DNA of 64,000 nucleotides from Cylicocyclus nassatus (taxonomy: Eukaryota > Nematoda > Chromadorea > Rhabditida > Strongylidae): the NCBI GenBank assembly GCA_958299035.1, contig CATQJL010000112.1, positions 55,161,140-55,225,139 of the forward strand, written 5' to 3'. The notes below the pieces were generated by a model, which was given only the letters and a program-made list of their open reading frames with translations, searched no databases and was not told the origin of the DNA. The position numbers were made by a program, and so were the translations under genes. This document shows, piece by piece, positions 1-11,149 of the stretch. How positions within the stretch are numbered: the stretch's first letter is position 1; each line of letters opens with the position of its first letter.

Positions 1-516
1 GACGCTGTGCAAGTTGGCGCCAGGCGGTCGGTATATCAAGGCACACCATTGTTTCAGTAAATGACAACGCGATATTAATTGTGCATAATGTCTTTGATCG
101 AGGGAGTTGGAGCTTAATTAATTTCGGGTTTACATAAATACCCTAGCCACCAGGCAGTGGACGGACGGATGGTTGGTCGACTCGTTTCCTTTCTGAATTT
201 CGCTTCCTTTGTGAGATTCTTTCTCTCCCTCTATAGTTGTTGCCTTTTCTAATGTGTCTTTTGTAGGTTAGATTTCTTGTAGTTGTCTTCTAGTTTGTAG
301 CCCTCTGTTTGCCTAATAAATCTAGTAAATCTTTGGCATTAATCTTTAGTCGCTAGGCTCCTCTAGCCGCACAGTTAACCCCGGGCCAATCCCATCGAAC
401 TCGCGCGCGCCAAGTACGGCTCCGGGGTTACAATTACGCAAATAAATTTAGCAAAAACCGACTTAGATTTTTGAAAGTTGAGGGTCTGAGTTATGCCATA
501 AAATTAGCGACTCGAA
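1..516. other. No gene recognised at the left edge
   Basis: No coding exon, RNA gene or paired repeat could be recognised here. A short self-complementary stretch around an AACCCCGG / CCGGGGTT pair lies at about 375-430, but no second copy was seen. Confidence 0.5.
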
Positions 517-905
517 TCAGCGTCCAAGCTGGAGTGGGTATGTTTGGAAGGCCAAGTTAATGCTCGAGCGGCAGCTTTGTCTGAGGTCGGATCTCCGGAT
601 TCCGAATCGATGTTTAAGTTTGGTTGTCTTCAAAAGCTTCCTTTGAAGTGCTCTAAGTGTTGTTCGTAATGCCTTCACAGTTGTTGAGGTATAGCAGGTT
701 TTGGCGGTAAACACAATGCTGGGAGAGCGGTAGCATTGAAAAGGCGAGAAGCGCGCAATTCGGATTAGCAAGTTTGTCTGTAGCCTCTTTTAGAGGGCCG
801 AAGGCTGAGTTCATCCTTCTTGTTGTTCATGTTGTTGGCGCGTCCCAGGTAAACATAAGATGAAGTCTCCTTTATCGGTGATCCATCCAAAAATAATTGA
901 CTTTC

Positions 906-2697
906 ACCACACCAGTGGCCGTGTTCATCAAAAAACCCTGAGGGTAAACCTTACCCTCGGGTTGGTTTACCCTCAGGTCTTAGGGCCGTGTTCGTCAACG
1001 TAGGGTTTAACCCGGAAAGCGATTAACCCCGTATACATCAACGAACCTAAAGGGTACAATCTACCCTTGAGAGTAATTCACCAGCACAGCTCATTAGGTT
1101 AAGCTTAATCCTAGCATAAAGCAAGATTAGATTCACTCTAACATCTTGTACAAACATCAAATGATCATTCGATGCACCATTCACTCCTAGTGATATTATT
1201 CTGACAACAAACAAATACAGGGTGTCCCAAAAAAATGTATCGAACGTTTGATCGTTAATATCGAAGTCTTTGCCTTGCTTCAGGTACCGTTTTGTAGAGC
1301 TGGCTTCAACTTAGATTTGCATTGTAGAACGAATCACTCCTTTCTCTTCATTACTGTAGGATTACGGTAGAAACTTCAAAGAGGGTTTTCTCTTACACTA
1401 GGCTAATCAGAGTTGCTGATTATAATTGTAAAGTTCCCAACTTATTATGCTTCATTGAAGAGTTATGCCAGGTAAGAAGTAGCGGCCATTTTTTCAATGT
1501 TCCTAAAAAGTGGGATTGCACCGTTTAGAAAGCTTCGTAATCTTGTTAATAGTTGAGTATTGAACTCAGCGTCCATAAAAAACCCTATTACACAAGTTTT
1601 CACAATTTTTTGAAAAATTTTGAAACGCCAGCTTTTTTCACATTAACACCATATGTTTCAAGTTTCTGCCGTAATCCTACAGTAAAGAAGAGAGATGAGT
1701 GATTCGTTCTATAATGCAAATCTAAGTTGAAGCCAGCTCTACAAAACGGTACCTGAAGCAAGGCAAAAGACTTCTTGGGAAGAGAGTTATTAACGATCAA
1801 ACGTTCGATACATTTTTTGGGACACCCTGTATTTATAGTCGCTACTATCTCAAACTTCCTATGACCTCCTTTCGTGTCTTCGCTTGATGTTATCATACGG
1901 TAATGTAATCGGCCGAGTTGTTACAGTCAAAGATTTAGTTTTAAATAAAGCACATGCCCAACTAAGGGCTCTGATATGGCGAAAGTCAAGCTCAACAACT
2001 CGGAAAAATTTTCGTAATATGGAACTTTCTCATTCAAATTCTAATCCATCAATATACTCGTTCGGTGAATAATTTGATACAAGATCAAACTATCGCAGCT
2101 TATTTAGATACAATTAAAGCTGACCAACAAAAGACTAAAAAAATTTATACTAGTTTTCGTAGATACTAAGAGGAATTAGACAATTTGAGATAATAATGTT
2201 TGTATTGATATTTAATGGTGTAAATTTAACTCCCTTCTTTTGCGTTTTGCAGGATTACATGGTTTTCCGCGTTTCTAAGCTTTCGATAAAGTTATCGTTC
2301 ATGAAAGAGGTTTTTTTAAAGTTTTAGAAAAGTGGTTAGCGTATACGTTTGTTGTCAAAACAGTATCGTTAAGACTGAATGGCGCATCGAGAGATCACTT
2401 CTGTTTTTACATAGTGTCAGAGTAGATTTTACCTTGCTCTGCGTTAGGGTTCAACTTAGCCTGATGAGCCACGTTCGTGAATACGGGTTACTTTCTGGGG
2501 TACAATTTAACTTCCGAGTCGTCGATCAATACGGGTTGATGCTTTCCGGAGGTAAGGTTTACACTCAAGGGTATCTTTGACCAGGTCAAGCTTACCCTGC
2601 GCTTCGTAAATACGAGTTTCATCCTTTCTGTAAAACTTACCCTCAAGGGTGAGGTCTACCCTTAGGGTTTGTTGATGAACATGGCCACAGGTGTTTT
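906..2697. mobile_element. 1.8-kb inverted-repeat DNA element inserted in the RTE LINE
   Basis: The two ends are imperfect inverted repeats. Reading inwards, the left end has GTGGCCGTGTTCATCAA followed by AAACCCTGAGGGTAA, and the right end (reverse complement) has GTGGCCATGTTCATCAA followed by AAACCCTAAGGGTA. The subterminal zones, about 920-1090 and 2450-2690, are dense in ACCCT/AGGGT motifs in both orientations. LINE sequence lies on both sides, so this is an insertion. No transposase was recognised, which suggests a non-autonomous element of unassigned superfamily. The exact target duplication could not be fixed. Confidence 0.65.
1218..1829. mobile_element. Tc1/mariner-type MITE (CAGGGTGTCCC ends), copy 1
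   Basis: The ends are CAGGGTGTCCCAAAAAAATG and its inverted complement, flanked on both sides by TA, the Tc1/mariner target. The arms are about 165 bp each and include the matching stretch GTAGAGCTGGCTTCAACTTA and its complement. It sits inside the 1.8-kb element, so it is the youngest of three nested insertions. Another copy lies at 34744-35062 and a half copy at about 14469. Confidence 0.85.
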
Positions 2698-3369
2698 CCA
2701 TGAGCTGCTTCTTTTTTCGATTTATCCTGAGCCCAATCCTTCTCCCACTTTCGTTCTGTTCGTTCAGCATCTCTTCGGTATCGCTAATAGAATTCGAGAA
2801 CAAAACGATATCGTCTGCGAAACGGAGTCCTAAGGTACCTCTCATTTACGCAAATCCCCTTCGCCTCCCAGTCGAGCAACTTCATGCACCATCTGCAGTA
2901 TCGCGGTGCACAACTTCGGCGATAACGTTCGCCTTGTTGGACTCGTTTATCGATACGGGTGTGGAGCGGGTGGTCGAACACTTGTGTCGTGCTGGTACAT
3001 TTTTTGTTGCAGTCCGCTATGGTCTTACGTGTGTTGGTCTACGCTTGCTCGATTAAAGCAATTGAGACGGCGTTGATTTCACACTATCGAAAGCGTTTTA
3101 GTAATCGATCAAGGTGAGGAGTATGGGCAGCTGGTATTCACGGCAGGCCTTCACTACCCTTGAAGTTTGATTGTGATGGACGCAACTGAATCCTCAACGG
3201 AATACGCTTGCCCAATCGGTTGTGATCAACATCCATCGTATTTTAGTTGAACACCATTTTGTACTGATAAACGAGACCCGATTATGAGTTTTCGGAGACA
3301 CTCTCTATAAGCTTGCGCAGATTTTGAAAGTACTTAAAAGAAACAAGAAAACCTCCATTTCAATGCATT

Positions 3370-3870
3370 TTACATTATGGCTTATAATAAAGCGCTAAGG
3401 CCGTCTGTCTGTCCGCGTGTGTATGTGTATATCTGTCAATGTCACGAACTTCACAGAGTGAGCTACAGCAAACGTCTCGACCCACAATTTTGCATGACGC
3501 GCTCGCCAGTATGTAGGTCCGTAATCCAAAAGTACGAAGGATTTGCTGTGTGAAACCTACGAAAACGGCGCATCAAACGGGTCCAGCGGCTTTTTACTCG
3601 CAAAACTGGAGCCTATTTGGTCTTTTTACAAAATCGCGAGTATAGGTGATCCCGTATCAATCATGACTTATAATAAGCGGCTTAATCTGAAGTTGTGTGG
3701 AGTTTGTCCGTTACGAAATTACAGTGAGGAATGATTTACGATACTAAACATCATGTGAGGTTAAGATAGCGAGTATGGTTCATTTTTAAGTACGGCTTAC
3801 TTTGCAATAAACCGAACAATGATTTGAGAGACAAGCTCTCAGAAAGTGAGTTTATCACGGTTCACGATGC
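3370..3870. repeat. Dispersed repeat with TCTGTCTG tract, related to 6040-6320
   Basis: The stretch AATAAAGCGCTAAGG, a GTCTGTCTG-type tract, then TCACGAACTTCACAGAGTGAG resembles 6040-6120 (AATAACGCGCTAAGG, TGTCTGTCTG, TCACGAAATTCACAGCGCGAG). The two copies are diverged and in the same orientation. No coding exon is recognised. Confidence 0.55.
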
Positions 3871-3907
3871 CAGTGCGAACCTCTGCGAAGCAGAGGTGAA
3901 GCACTGG
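3870..3907. repeat. Double-stem hairpin, copy 1
   Basis: An outer stem CCAGTGC/GCACTGG encloses an inner perfect stem CCTCTGC-GAA-GCAGAGG. A near-identical hairpin is at 6707-6744. Both lie next to an AGTAGTTGTTTACA motif (about 3932 and 6605), which points to one dispersed element family. The family is not identified. Confidence 0.6.
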
Positions 3908-6020
3908 TTTTACATAAAGTAACTTCTAGAATAAGTAGTTGTTTACAGTTCATTCGTGACGGTCAGCAGTGCGCGGTAAGTTCCAAAGTTCTTACTGTGC
4001 GAGCACGAAGAAAGCATACAGTTAGTAGAACCAGTACCAGTACTGTTTTAGTACATTTATCGTACTGGAAGAACAGAAGCGTTGCAAGAATCACGGACTA
4101 GCAAGAACTTCGATGAGTCGCCAAAATCGGACAAAATCTCAACGAACGCGCCAAGCGTCGTCGACACTACCGAGCTGTGGACGATTTACCCGAGTTCATA
4201 CATTTACGTTTCAAAATCTTGAAATTTGATAGTGCAGTAACCTGTAGTACGATCGGCAAACCAATCACATACTCTAGCACCGCTCTGTTGCTTTGTATTT
4301 GTGTTTAAAGCTCTTGCTACGGTTACTTCGTTAGTCGTGTGTGGCTACATTATGACAGCAACAGCGACACTTTCCCACTTTTATGTGGAGTTTTTTTTGT
4401 GAGATCAGAGAAGTTCCATTATCAAATTGTTGTAGTACATCTAAACTTTCTATCCTTACGCCATTAGTCCGATTTTCTCCTCTCCCCTGCTCTTTGTTTT
4501 GGCCTAATTTTGTGGCGACTTAAGGCTTGTGGTATAGCCTAATGTATGGTGTATGGCAGGCCCTTTTTAGTACAATGCTGAACAGTGGTAGTGGTAATAT
4601 CTGTCAGGATATCGACAAGGTACTCAGATGAGCACAAAAAAAGAGTGCGGGGCTATGCGCCCGCCTCCGATGCAAGCTAAGGTGTTATGCGTGACCAGAA
4701 CAAATTTCTCCAAAAAAGTAGTCATATTTCACCCGATTTCACAACTGTTAATAATCTGCTTTTTTTCTTGACAATCGTATCAAACTGTTAGAAACTTTAC
4801 TTAGCAAGAAATAAAGTTTATTTTCTCCTTTTACATTGCTTATGTACATAAAAGGTCACTACTCGTGTGAACGGAGTAGTACCAAAAAAAATACAAATAA
4901 AAAACTTAAGGCAAATTCATCGTCGATCTGCCGGAAAAGGGCTGAGTCGAACGATTGGAGACGATGGAGTCGGAGGTAGTGAAGCCGAGGCCAGAGATGG
5001 TGAAGATACTGCTAGAGAGCTCAGCGAGTGATTTACCTAGAATTCATAGCTGAAATCGGAAACTCAGTGTATTTAAAACATTTGAAATCTGTATAATTTT
5101 TGCAGTTTTTTTTATTATTGCACCTCCATTTTTTTCCAATGCAAAAGCCTCTACTAGACGCAATCCACATAAAATCACGTAGCCTAATCTTCTAATTCTC
5201 CTTATGATCAAAGATCTCACGGAGTCAGAAAACGACGGTTCATGAAGACTAACTCCTCTAACAGTTTCTAAGCTTTGAGGTTATAAAAAAAATTTTTTTC
5301 AGCACTTGCAGAGACTGTTATGTTAAAAAATTGATGAGATATAGATTTTGGCTCAAAATGCCTTGAGTGATCAACACATCCACGACAATACAAACCACCG
5401 GTGAATCGTACGTGTTCTGCTGTTTCGGACAATACGACCCACCGGTGGGTCGTAAGGTACCTGAAGCTCTAGCCAAGGCAGTATACAGTGGAATTCTAGA
5501 GTTGCACATGACGGGGGACACCTTGGCGAAGCTCCAGCCAGATGGTCCGGGTTTTCGGGATACTGTAAAATAATGCTACGGTAGGTATACCGTAGATAGA
5601 GGCAAGGCACAGACTTTAGCTCACATTTTTCGCAGAGTGGTGCTGTTTTTGAAAATTCAAGTTTACATGCACGAAAAATACGTGGAGGGCACGAAGTCAG
5701 CCCATCAAAAGTTAGATTTTTGTTAATTTTGTTGATTTTTCGCATTGTTCATCCCAGGAAGCTCAAACCTTACATTGTAGGTTTTTAGTATGCTGATTAC
5801 GAAAATGATAGTCTCAAGTTCTAATACTGCCTTCTTAGATCAGTTTCTTGATTCTTACGAAAATTTTACCGTAATGCTACCGCATCCCACTTTGGGAAAG
5901 TAGTGAGCAAAGTGGACGCCATAATCGTGGTCAGCACGTGAAATAACCCCAAAACACAATTTTCCATGAAAATCCGTGATGTTGGGTTTGTATAGGCTAC
6001 CGTAACCTTACCGTATGCTG
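3908..6020. other. Intergenic, no gene recognised; 22-nt palindrome at 5433-5454
   Basis: No exon or RNA gene could be recognised. The only clear structure is a perfect 22-nt palindrome at 5433-5454, reading TACGACCCACC followed by its complement. A degenerate relative lies at about 6843-6866, so this probably belongs to a dispersed repeat. Confidence 0.5.
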
Positions 6021-6039
6021 CCAAAAACTGAAATCCTAC

Positions 6040-6700
6040 TATAATAACGCGCTAAGGGTGTTTACGTGTTTTTGTGTGTTTGTGTGTGTAAATGTCTGTC
6101 TGTCACGAAATTCACAGCGCGAGTTCCAGCAAAGGTCTTTGGGAAATTGAAATTTGGGTAATAGCACCCTATCAGCATGCGGATAAAATATGCAAAAGCA
6201 CAAGCCGATCCAGTAATTGGAACCCGAGAAATTGTGCGCCAAACTGATCCACGCGATATTTCGCGCGCCAAGATGGGCCTGTAATTGAACTTCTTTTAAA
6301 GTCATGGCTTCGTTTAGCAAGTAAATCCGCAAACCATGGACCTTAGCCCGAAAAGTGAGCAAAAAGGTTACTTTCGCGCAAGATCAGCGCCAAAAAGGAA
6401 TAACTGCGTAGATGAATCGATTTGTCAAGGTTTTACCTGGGAATGAATGCGGGACAATTTTTGCTCAGAGATGTAACTCACGGTTGCCATCATCTTTATG
6501 GCAAGTATCAAGTCATTATAACCAGTAACTGAGAATCGCATTTAATCTTTTGGAGAATACTTTCCTTCCTTTAAAGTCACCGATCCTACATGAAAAAGCT
6601 TTTGGAATGAGTAGTTGTTTACATTTCATTCGTGCTGATCGGCATCGCAAGGTAAGTTCCAAAGCCATCATTTTGTGACTGCGAGGTTGGTATGTGGATA
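6040..6700. repeat. Dispersed repeat related to 3370-3990
   Basis: This shares the AATAACGCGCTAAGG start, the TGTCTGTCTG tract and the CACGAAATTCACAGCGCGAG stretch with the copy at 3370. Near 6605 it also carries GAGTAGTTGTTTACATTTCA and CAAGGTAAGTTCCAAAG, which match 3932-3990. The order relative to the hairpin differs between copies, so they have been rearranged. No coding function is visible. Confidence 0.5.
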
Positions 6701-6706
6701 GTATAG

Positions 6707-6744
6707 CCAGTGCGAGCCTCTGCGAAGCAGATGTGACGCACTGG
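6707..6744. repeat. Double-stem hairpin, copy 2
   Basis: CCAGTGC and GCACTGG again form the outer stem, around CCTCTGC-GAA-GCAGATG. The inner stem has one mismatch compared with copy 1 at 3870. Confidence 0.6.
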
Positions 6745-6989
6745 TAAATCATATTTTGGTAATCAGCGCCTTCGATAACCCTCGTGGGGAAGTTCTCGGA
6801 GACATGTTTTGAATTTCTTTCAAAAAGACAGCCATTTCGAACAATACGACCCACGGTTGGGTCGTAAGTTTGACAAAACGAAAAAGGCTCTGGTCCGAAA
6901 CGGCAGTAATCGAAAAATTGGCCTCATTATGAATGTGTCTAAAAAATGCGATTACACATGAAGAGGCCGAGATAATCTCAGCAATTATA

Positions 6990-7936
6990 TTAGGTTGTCA
7001 AGAAAATAATGTCGGTTTTTATTTGCTTGCTTTAACAAAGCAACCAGACTTAACCCAACAAAGGATAAGGGGTACTGTTCGATAGAGCAAAGCAAGCTCT
7101 ACAAGATGGCGCTCACTTCTTTGCGCCACGCTCGATCCACGGAGATTTCGAACTCAAAATCTAAAGATTTCCAAATGCCCAAAAAATCGAAAAAAATCAG
7201 ATCTTCGTCCAAATAATTTCTACGGACCTCCCACTCCCTCACATCAATACTATCGATATCTGATACCCATATGTGCGATTGCCGTATTTTTTCCTTGACT
7301 AGAAACTGAGAAAACGAAAATTTCCCTAATTTTCTCAAAGCAATGCTGAGCCGTTTTTGCATATGCAGTTCTATACTACAAGCCTAGGTAAGTATAACTG
7401 TAGATTTTCAGCCCATTCCAAGCGGTAGTTTTCGAAAAATAACGAATTCGGATTTTTTCGTTTCAGTTTCAGTGCTAAAATCCACATTTCTCGAAAAGTA
7501 CCGCTCGAAATAGGCTGAAAACCTACAGTTATGCTTACCTAGGCTTGTAGTATAAAACTACATATGCAAAAACGGCTCAGCATTCCTTCGAGAAAATCAG
7601 AGAAATTTTCGTTTTCTCAGTTTCTAGTCAAGGAAAAAATACGGCAATCGCACATATGGATATCAGATATCGATAGTATTGATGTGAGCGAGTGGGAGGT
7701 CCGTAGAAATTATCTGGACAAATATCTGATTTTTTTCGATTTTTTGGGCATTTGGAAATCTTTAGATTTTGAGTTCGAACTCTCCGTGGATCGAACGTGG
7801 CGCAAAGAAATGAGTGCCATCTTGTAGCGCTTGCTTTGCTCTATCGCGTAGTACCCCTTATCCTTTGTTGGGTTGAGTCTCGTTGCTTTGTTAAAGCAAG
7901 CAAATAAAAACCGACATTATTTTCTTGACAACCTAA
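6990..7936. mobile_element. Palindromic mariner-type MITE, 947 bp
   Basis: The ends are TTAGGTTGTCAAGAAAATAA and its complement, flanked by TA on both sides, as for mariner elements. The two arms (about 6990-7440 and 7480-7936) are long, nearly complementary copies, so the element is one large foldback. Each arm contains a mirrored 87-codon open frame beginning with MQKRLSI. These frames face one another because the DNA is palindromic, and they match no transposase I know, so they are not called as genes. A related GCAAGCTCTACAAGATGGCG module recurs at about 39850, 45090 and 62510. Confidence 0.8.
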
Positions 7937-7938
7937 TA

Positions 7939-9945
7939 ATAAAAAGATTATAAATGTTCAAATCGTCCAGAGTCGCTCAGATCTTCAACCTTGAAACGTT
8001 CTTTCTCACCCCAAACCTTAGCAGCTTCGTTTTGCAATTAGCAAGTGAAATAAATGTGGTCCAAGTTTCAGCGTATTCTGAGGTTTCCAAATACAGGACC
8101 ACCTAAGTAAGATGGTCGTTTTCAAACATGTTGCCTTGCTTTGAAGGTAGGTTAACTACTTCTTTTTGCGCTTAATACAAAGAACTACTATTTCTTTGCT
8201 TCATATTAGGAATCCTACTTCAAATGACATCCAAATTAAGAAATTAAGAGCAAGCCAAAATCTCATTTGTTTCATTTTTCCTTCTCAATATTTCAGGCTA
8301 CCGAAAAAATCAGGCTCAAATCACTTTACTGTAGATTACGCGCAGGACCAAGCGTGTTGATACGATCCGGGACCCTCATTTACGACCCCCCCCCCCACCC
8401 TCCCCATCTACCACCCCCCCCCCCTTACCTCGCCTGCCCACATCCCTCATGGTAACCTGCATAAATGAATGTCAATCTCAAAAAACATCTGCGTGAGAAC
8501 TTCATTGAGGTTTCGGAAGCAGAATATCTAGGCCAATGGGTGCGCCCAGCACCTATAGCACACATACACACCTTCAATAATGTTTGAGATCCTGCAAGTA
8601 TTTTTTAGGCATACTTCAGACCAGCAAATTCGATTCTGTATGCGACACAAATTTTTGCACTGAGAAAAAAAAAAGACATTCTTGAACTACAAAAGATGTT
8701 TCCGACTAAGAAGCTTACAAAAGATGTTTCCGACTAAAAAGCTTACTTTCTACCTCTTCCACAGTTTTTCCCGCGGGAAAAAACCGCTTTAGCGCCGTCC
8801 AGAACGACGTCAAAAACGTGCATGAGCACGGTAGTTTGAAAATTCGTAACTAACGCCAGGAAAAGGCTGAGAGGCTGGAAAGAACAGGTTGTGTAGCATG
8901 GTGCCCAGGCTATCCACAGAAAAAGTTTCAGCCCTTGAGGAGCAGTAAGCTCAAAAAAATTTAGATGCGACTCTCGCAAATTTAGATGCGATCCTAAGAA
9001 TCAAAAACTGGGATTTTTGAGCTAAAAATTTTGTAACTTACCAGAGAAGTTATAAAACAGCCTGCAATTTTTATAAGGGAAAATAAGAGGATGGCCTCAT
9101 ATTACAGCAGAATTGCAGCCAACAAGCTTCGATAGCTCCGGAGAAATTTAGATGAGGCGCAGATACGACCCCCTTTTTCTCATTTTTTGCTATCATACAT
9201 AAAATCATAAGAAAATCCACAGTTAACAAAATGAGACCAAATTTTGCACCGTAGCAAACATCTCCAAAGTACAGATAAATCATATGGGCCCGTGAAAAAC
9301 ATTACAAAAAGATTTAGAAGTTCATGATGGTCACAGCTGGTAAAGATATTCGCTTTTGTCGAGTGCGTGAGACGAGGCAAGATTTCTAGGGCAATCGGTA
9401 CATTTAGCATTTTTATGAAATCATACATCCTTCAAAAGAGTTCTGAGTTCTTGTAAATGTTTTTCTTTGAGAATTTTTACACATTTTTTATCTTTTTCAT
9501 TCTGATTTCCACTTTTTTGTAGATTTATAGTAAAGAACATAACATAACTAATTGTTTGCTTTTTGATTCCCTTTTAAGCTTGTGATATTTTAGCCTAACT
9601 ACCTCCTCTGACGACCTCCTCCCTCTCCCCCACCTTAATTATCTCTTCACGACCCCCCGTTGCGACAGTCGCATCACAAGCTTGACCCTGATTACGAGGC
9701 TTAGGCTATCGAATATATACGTTCTTGCCGCCTTCCCTTGCGATTCACGTAGTAGCGCAGATTCAGCATGTTACCGTATCCTAATATTTTAGCATATTTT
9801 ACCAGTATTTTACATTTGCATAGGTAAGGAAAAACGATTATATCTTGCTTTGAAGAAACGTTTTCATATGAAATTTCTGCTATGTAAAGAAGAAGGTTAA
9901 GCAGTAGTAACGATATAAAAAACGCAGCTATTTAATCTGTTCGAG
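7939..9945. other. Intergenic, no gene recognised; poly-C tracts near 8388-8425
   Basis: No exon, RNA gene or paired repeat could be supported. Two long C runs separated by a short spacer lie at about 8388-8425, within a C-rich stretch continuing to about 8455. A short direct duplication, AAGCTTACAAAAGATGTTTC-like, occurs near 8690-8735. Confidence 0.5.
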
Positions 9946-9950
9946 GGTAA

Positions 9951-10027
9951 GTTAATGGGGTGTGGCACCACCCCTAAAAAGCTGTGGCAGCCACAGCTTT
10001 TTAGGGGTGGTGACACACCCCATAACT
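9951..10027. repeat. Long near-perfect hairpin, family member 1
   Basis: Two arms of about 37 bp meet at a single central base in GCTGTGGC-A-GCCACAGC. The arms run outwards through AAAAAGC and CCACCCC to GTTAATGGGGTGT. A hairpin of the same design, also ending in GTTAA, lies at 48566-48643, and the DNA downstream of both shares TTGAAGC-AAGTTAATCAT and a GCT-ATTACGGA stretch. This looks like a dispersed element with a central foldback. Confidence 0.7.
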
Positions 10028-10595
10028 ATATCAAAAAAAAAACATTTTTAGCGAACATTATTTATACGAGTCGATAGCCTAGACCTCGTAGATTTCATAG
10101 GAGTGATTTGAGCCTGATTCGTCTTCTTAACTCTGAGTAGTATTTGCTGAAACCACAGCCATTAGAAACGAAAAATAGCAAAAGCAAGATTTTGGTTGGT
10201 TTCTAATCCCAAAGTTAGGAGGACTTTTGAAGCGAGATTTCTGAAGTGGCCTTAGAAGGAGTAGTGCTTTGTCTTGAGTGCAAAAACACTAGCTACTTCA
10301 CCTTTGAAGCAAAGTTAATCATGCTGGAAAATGGCGACTTCATTAGGTGACTCAGTATCTTGAAACTTCAGAATTCGCTCAAACATTGTCTACAGTGGTT
10401 AATTGACACGCTAATTACGGATATTTTGCCCGTTATGTATGACAGGGCATTCAAGTAATGCTATCTTACAGAAGAAGGATACTTAATCGCAGCGACGATT
10501 GGGTAAGCGGTGTAAACCGCGTATACCGTCCCGAGACGGTGATCTCTGAACCGCATTACATATCTCCTATAACGCCATTCTGGAGGAGTTATAAA
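10028..10595. repeat. Dispersed repeat flanking the hairpin; no gene
   Basis: The sequence at about 10300-10440 is a diverged match to 48915-49055. No coding exon is recognised. Confidence 0.4.
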
Positions 10596-10668
10596 GGATT
10601 TTTGGTGCAGTGGATAGTGGCTTGGACTGCGGAGCTGGACGTCGTGGGAGCGATTCCTCTGGGATGCT
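10596..10668 (+). repeat. tRNA-like sequence (tRNA pseudogene or SINE head)
   Basis: An A-box-like TGGTGCAGTGG at about 10603 and a B-box-like GGAGCGATTCC at about 10646 have tRNA-like spacing. The D-arm and T-arm fit, but the anticodon stem pairs poorly and there is no clean acceptor stem. I read this as a decayed tRNA-derived SINE or tRNA pseudogene rather than a working tRNA. Confidence 0.45.
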
Positions 10669-10765
10669 ACCCGTATTGCATTTTTGTAAACTTTAGCAGG
10701 CAAGTTGCAAAACCTGTCGACATCAAAAAAGTTGATTTTCACAATATGAAGCAATACATTCACAT

Positions 10766-11141
10766 CAGTAGCGTACCCAGGATTTCGGCTCGGGGGGGGG
10801 GGGGGCGACAAAAAAAAAATTTTCAATGAAGGTGCGTGGCGTTAGCCACGCACTCCGAAAAAATTTTTGGAATGTTTCCCAGAATTTTTACGGGCTCCTG
10901 GCCCCAGAATTCGAGAAAAAGGGGGCGTGGCGGCAGCCACGCCCCCGAAAAAATTTTTTTTACAAAGCTAATTTGAATTTTTAAAAATTTTTAAAAATTA
11001 TTTTAATTATTTACAAGTAAATACAAGCCCTCTGCACATTTTTATAACACATTTAAGTAACTTTCAAAAATTTTGCGACCCATTCTCGGGGGGGGGGGCG
11101 CGCCCCCCCCCCCTTCCCCCACCCCCCTCGGTACGCCACTG
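10766..11141. mobile_element. hAT-type MITE with 8-bp target duplication
   Basis: The ends are CAGTAGCGTACCCAGG and the inverted CCTCGGTACGCCACTG. The element is flanked by a perfect 8-bp direct repeat, ATTCACAT, at 10758-10765 and 11142-11149. An 8-bp duplication with CAG...CTG ends is the hAT signature. The interior has G and C homopolymers and two short GTGGCGTTAGCCACG-like foldbacks, and no transposase. Confidence 0.88.
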
Positions 11142-11149
11142 ATTCACAT

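Larger units (their letters stand above)
517..3290 (-). mobile_element. RTE-type non-LTR retrotransposon remnant, split by an insertion
   Basis: This is a decayed, 5'-truncated LINE read on the minus strand. From about 3290 down to 2700 the frames give, in order, a degraded fingers region, a KAFDSV-like motif near 3100, the stretch RIDKRVQQG near 2930, and the RT active-site stretch FADDIVLFSNS near 2815-2785, followed by GLRINRKK. The thread resumes at about 905-780 with LDGSPIKETSSYVYLGR and continues to 517 with LRTTLRALQRKLLK and RRSDLRQS. These are the usual post-RT blocks of RTE elements. Stops and frameshifts occur throughout, so no intact protein is possible. No endonuclease domain is visible. 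The gap at about 906-2697 is a separate DNA element inserted into it. Confidence 0.85.

Noticed and set aside
7099..7827. Two 87-codon frames that look like a duplicated gene
   Set aside because: They are mirror copies within one palindromic mariner-type MITE, with no recognisable domain and no promoter or splice context.
10596..10668. Functional tRNA gene
   Set aside because: A- and B-box-like motifs are present, but the anticodon stem pairs badly and no acceptor stem closes, so it was listed only as tRNA-like.
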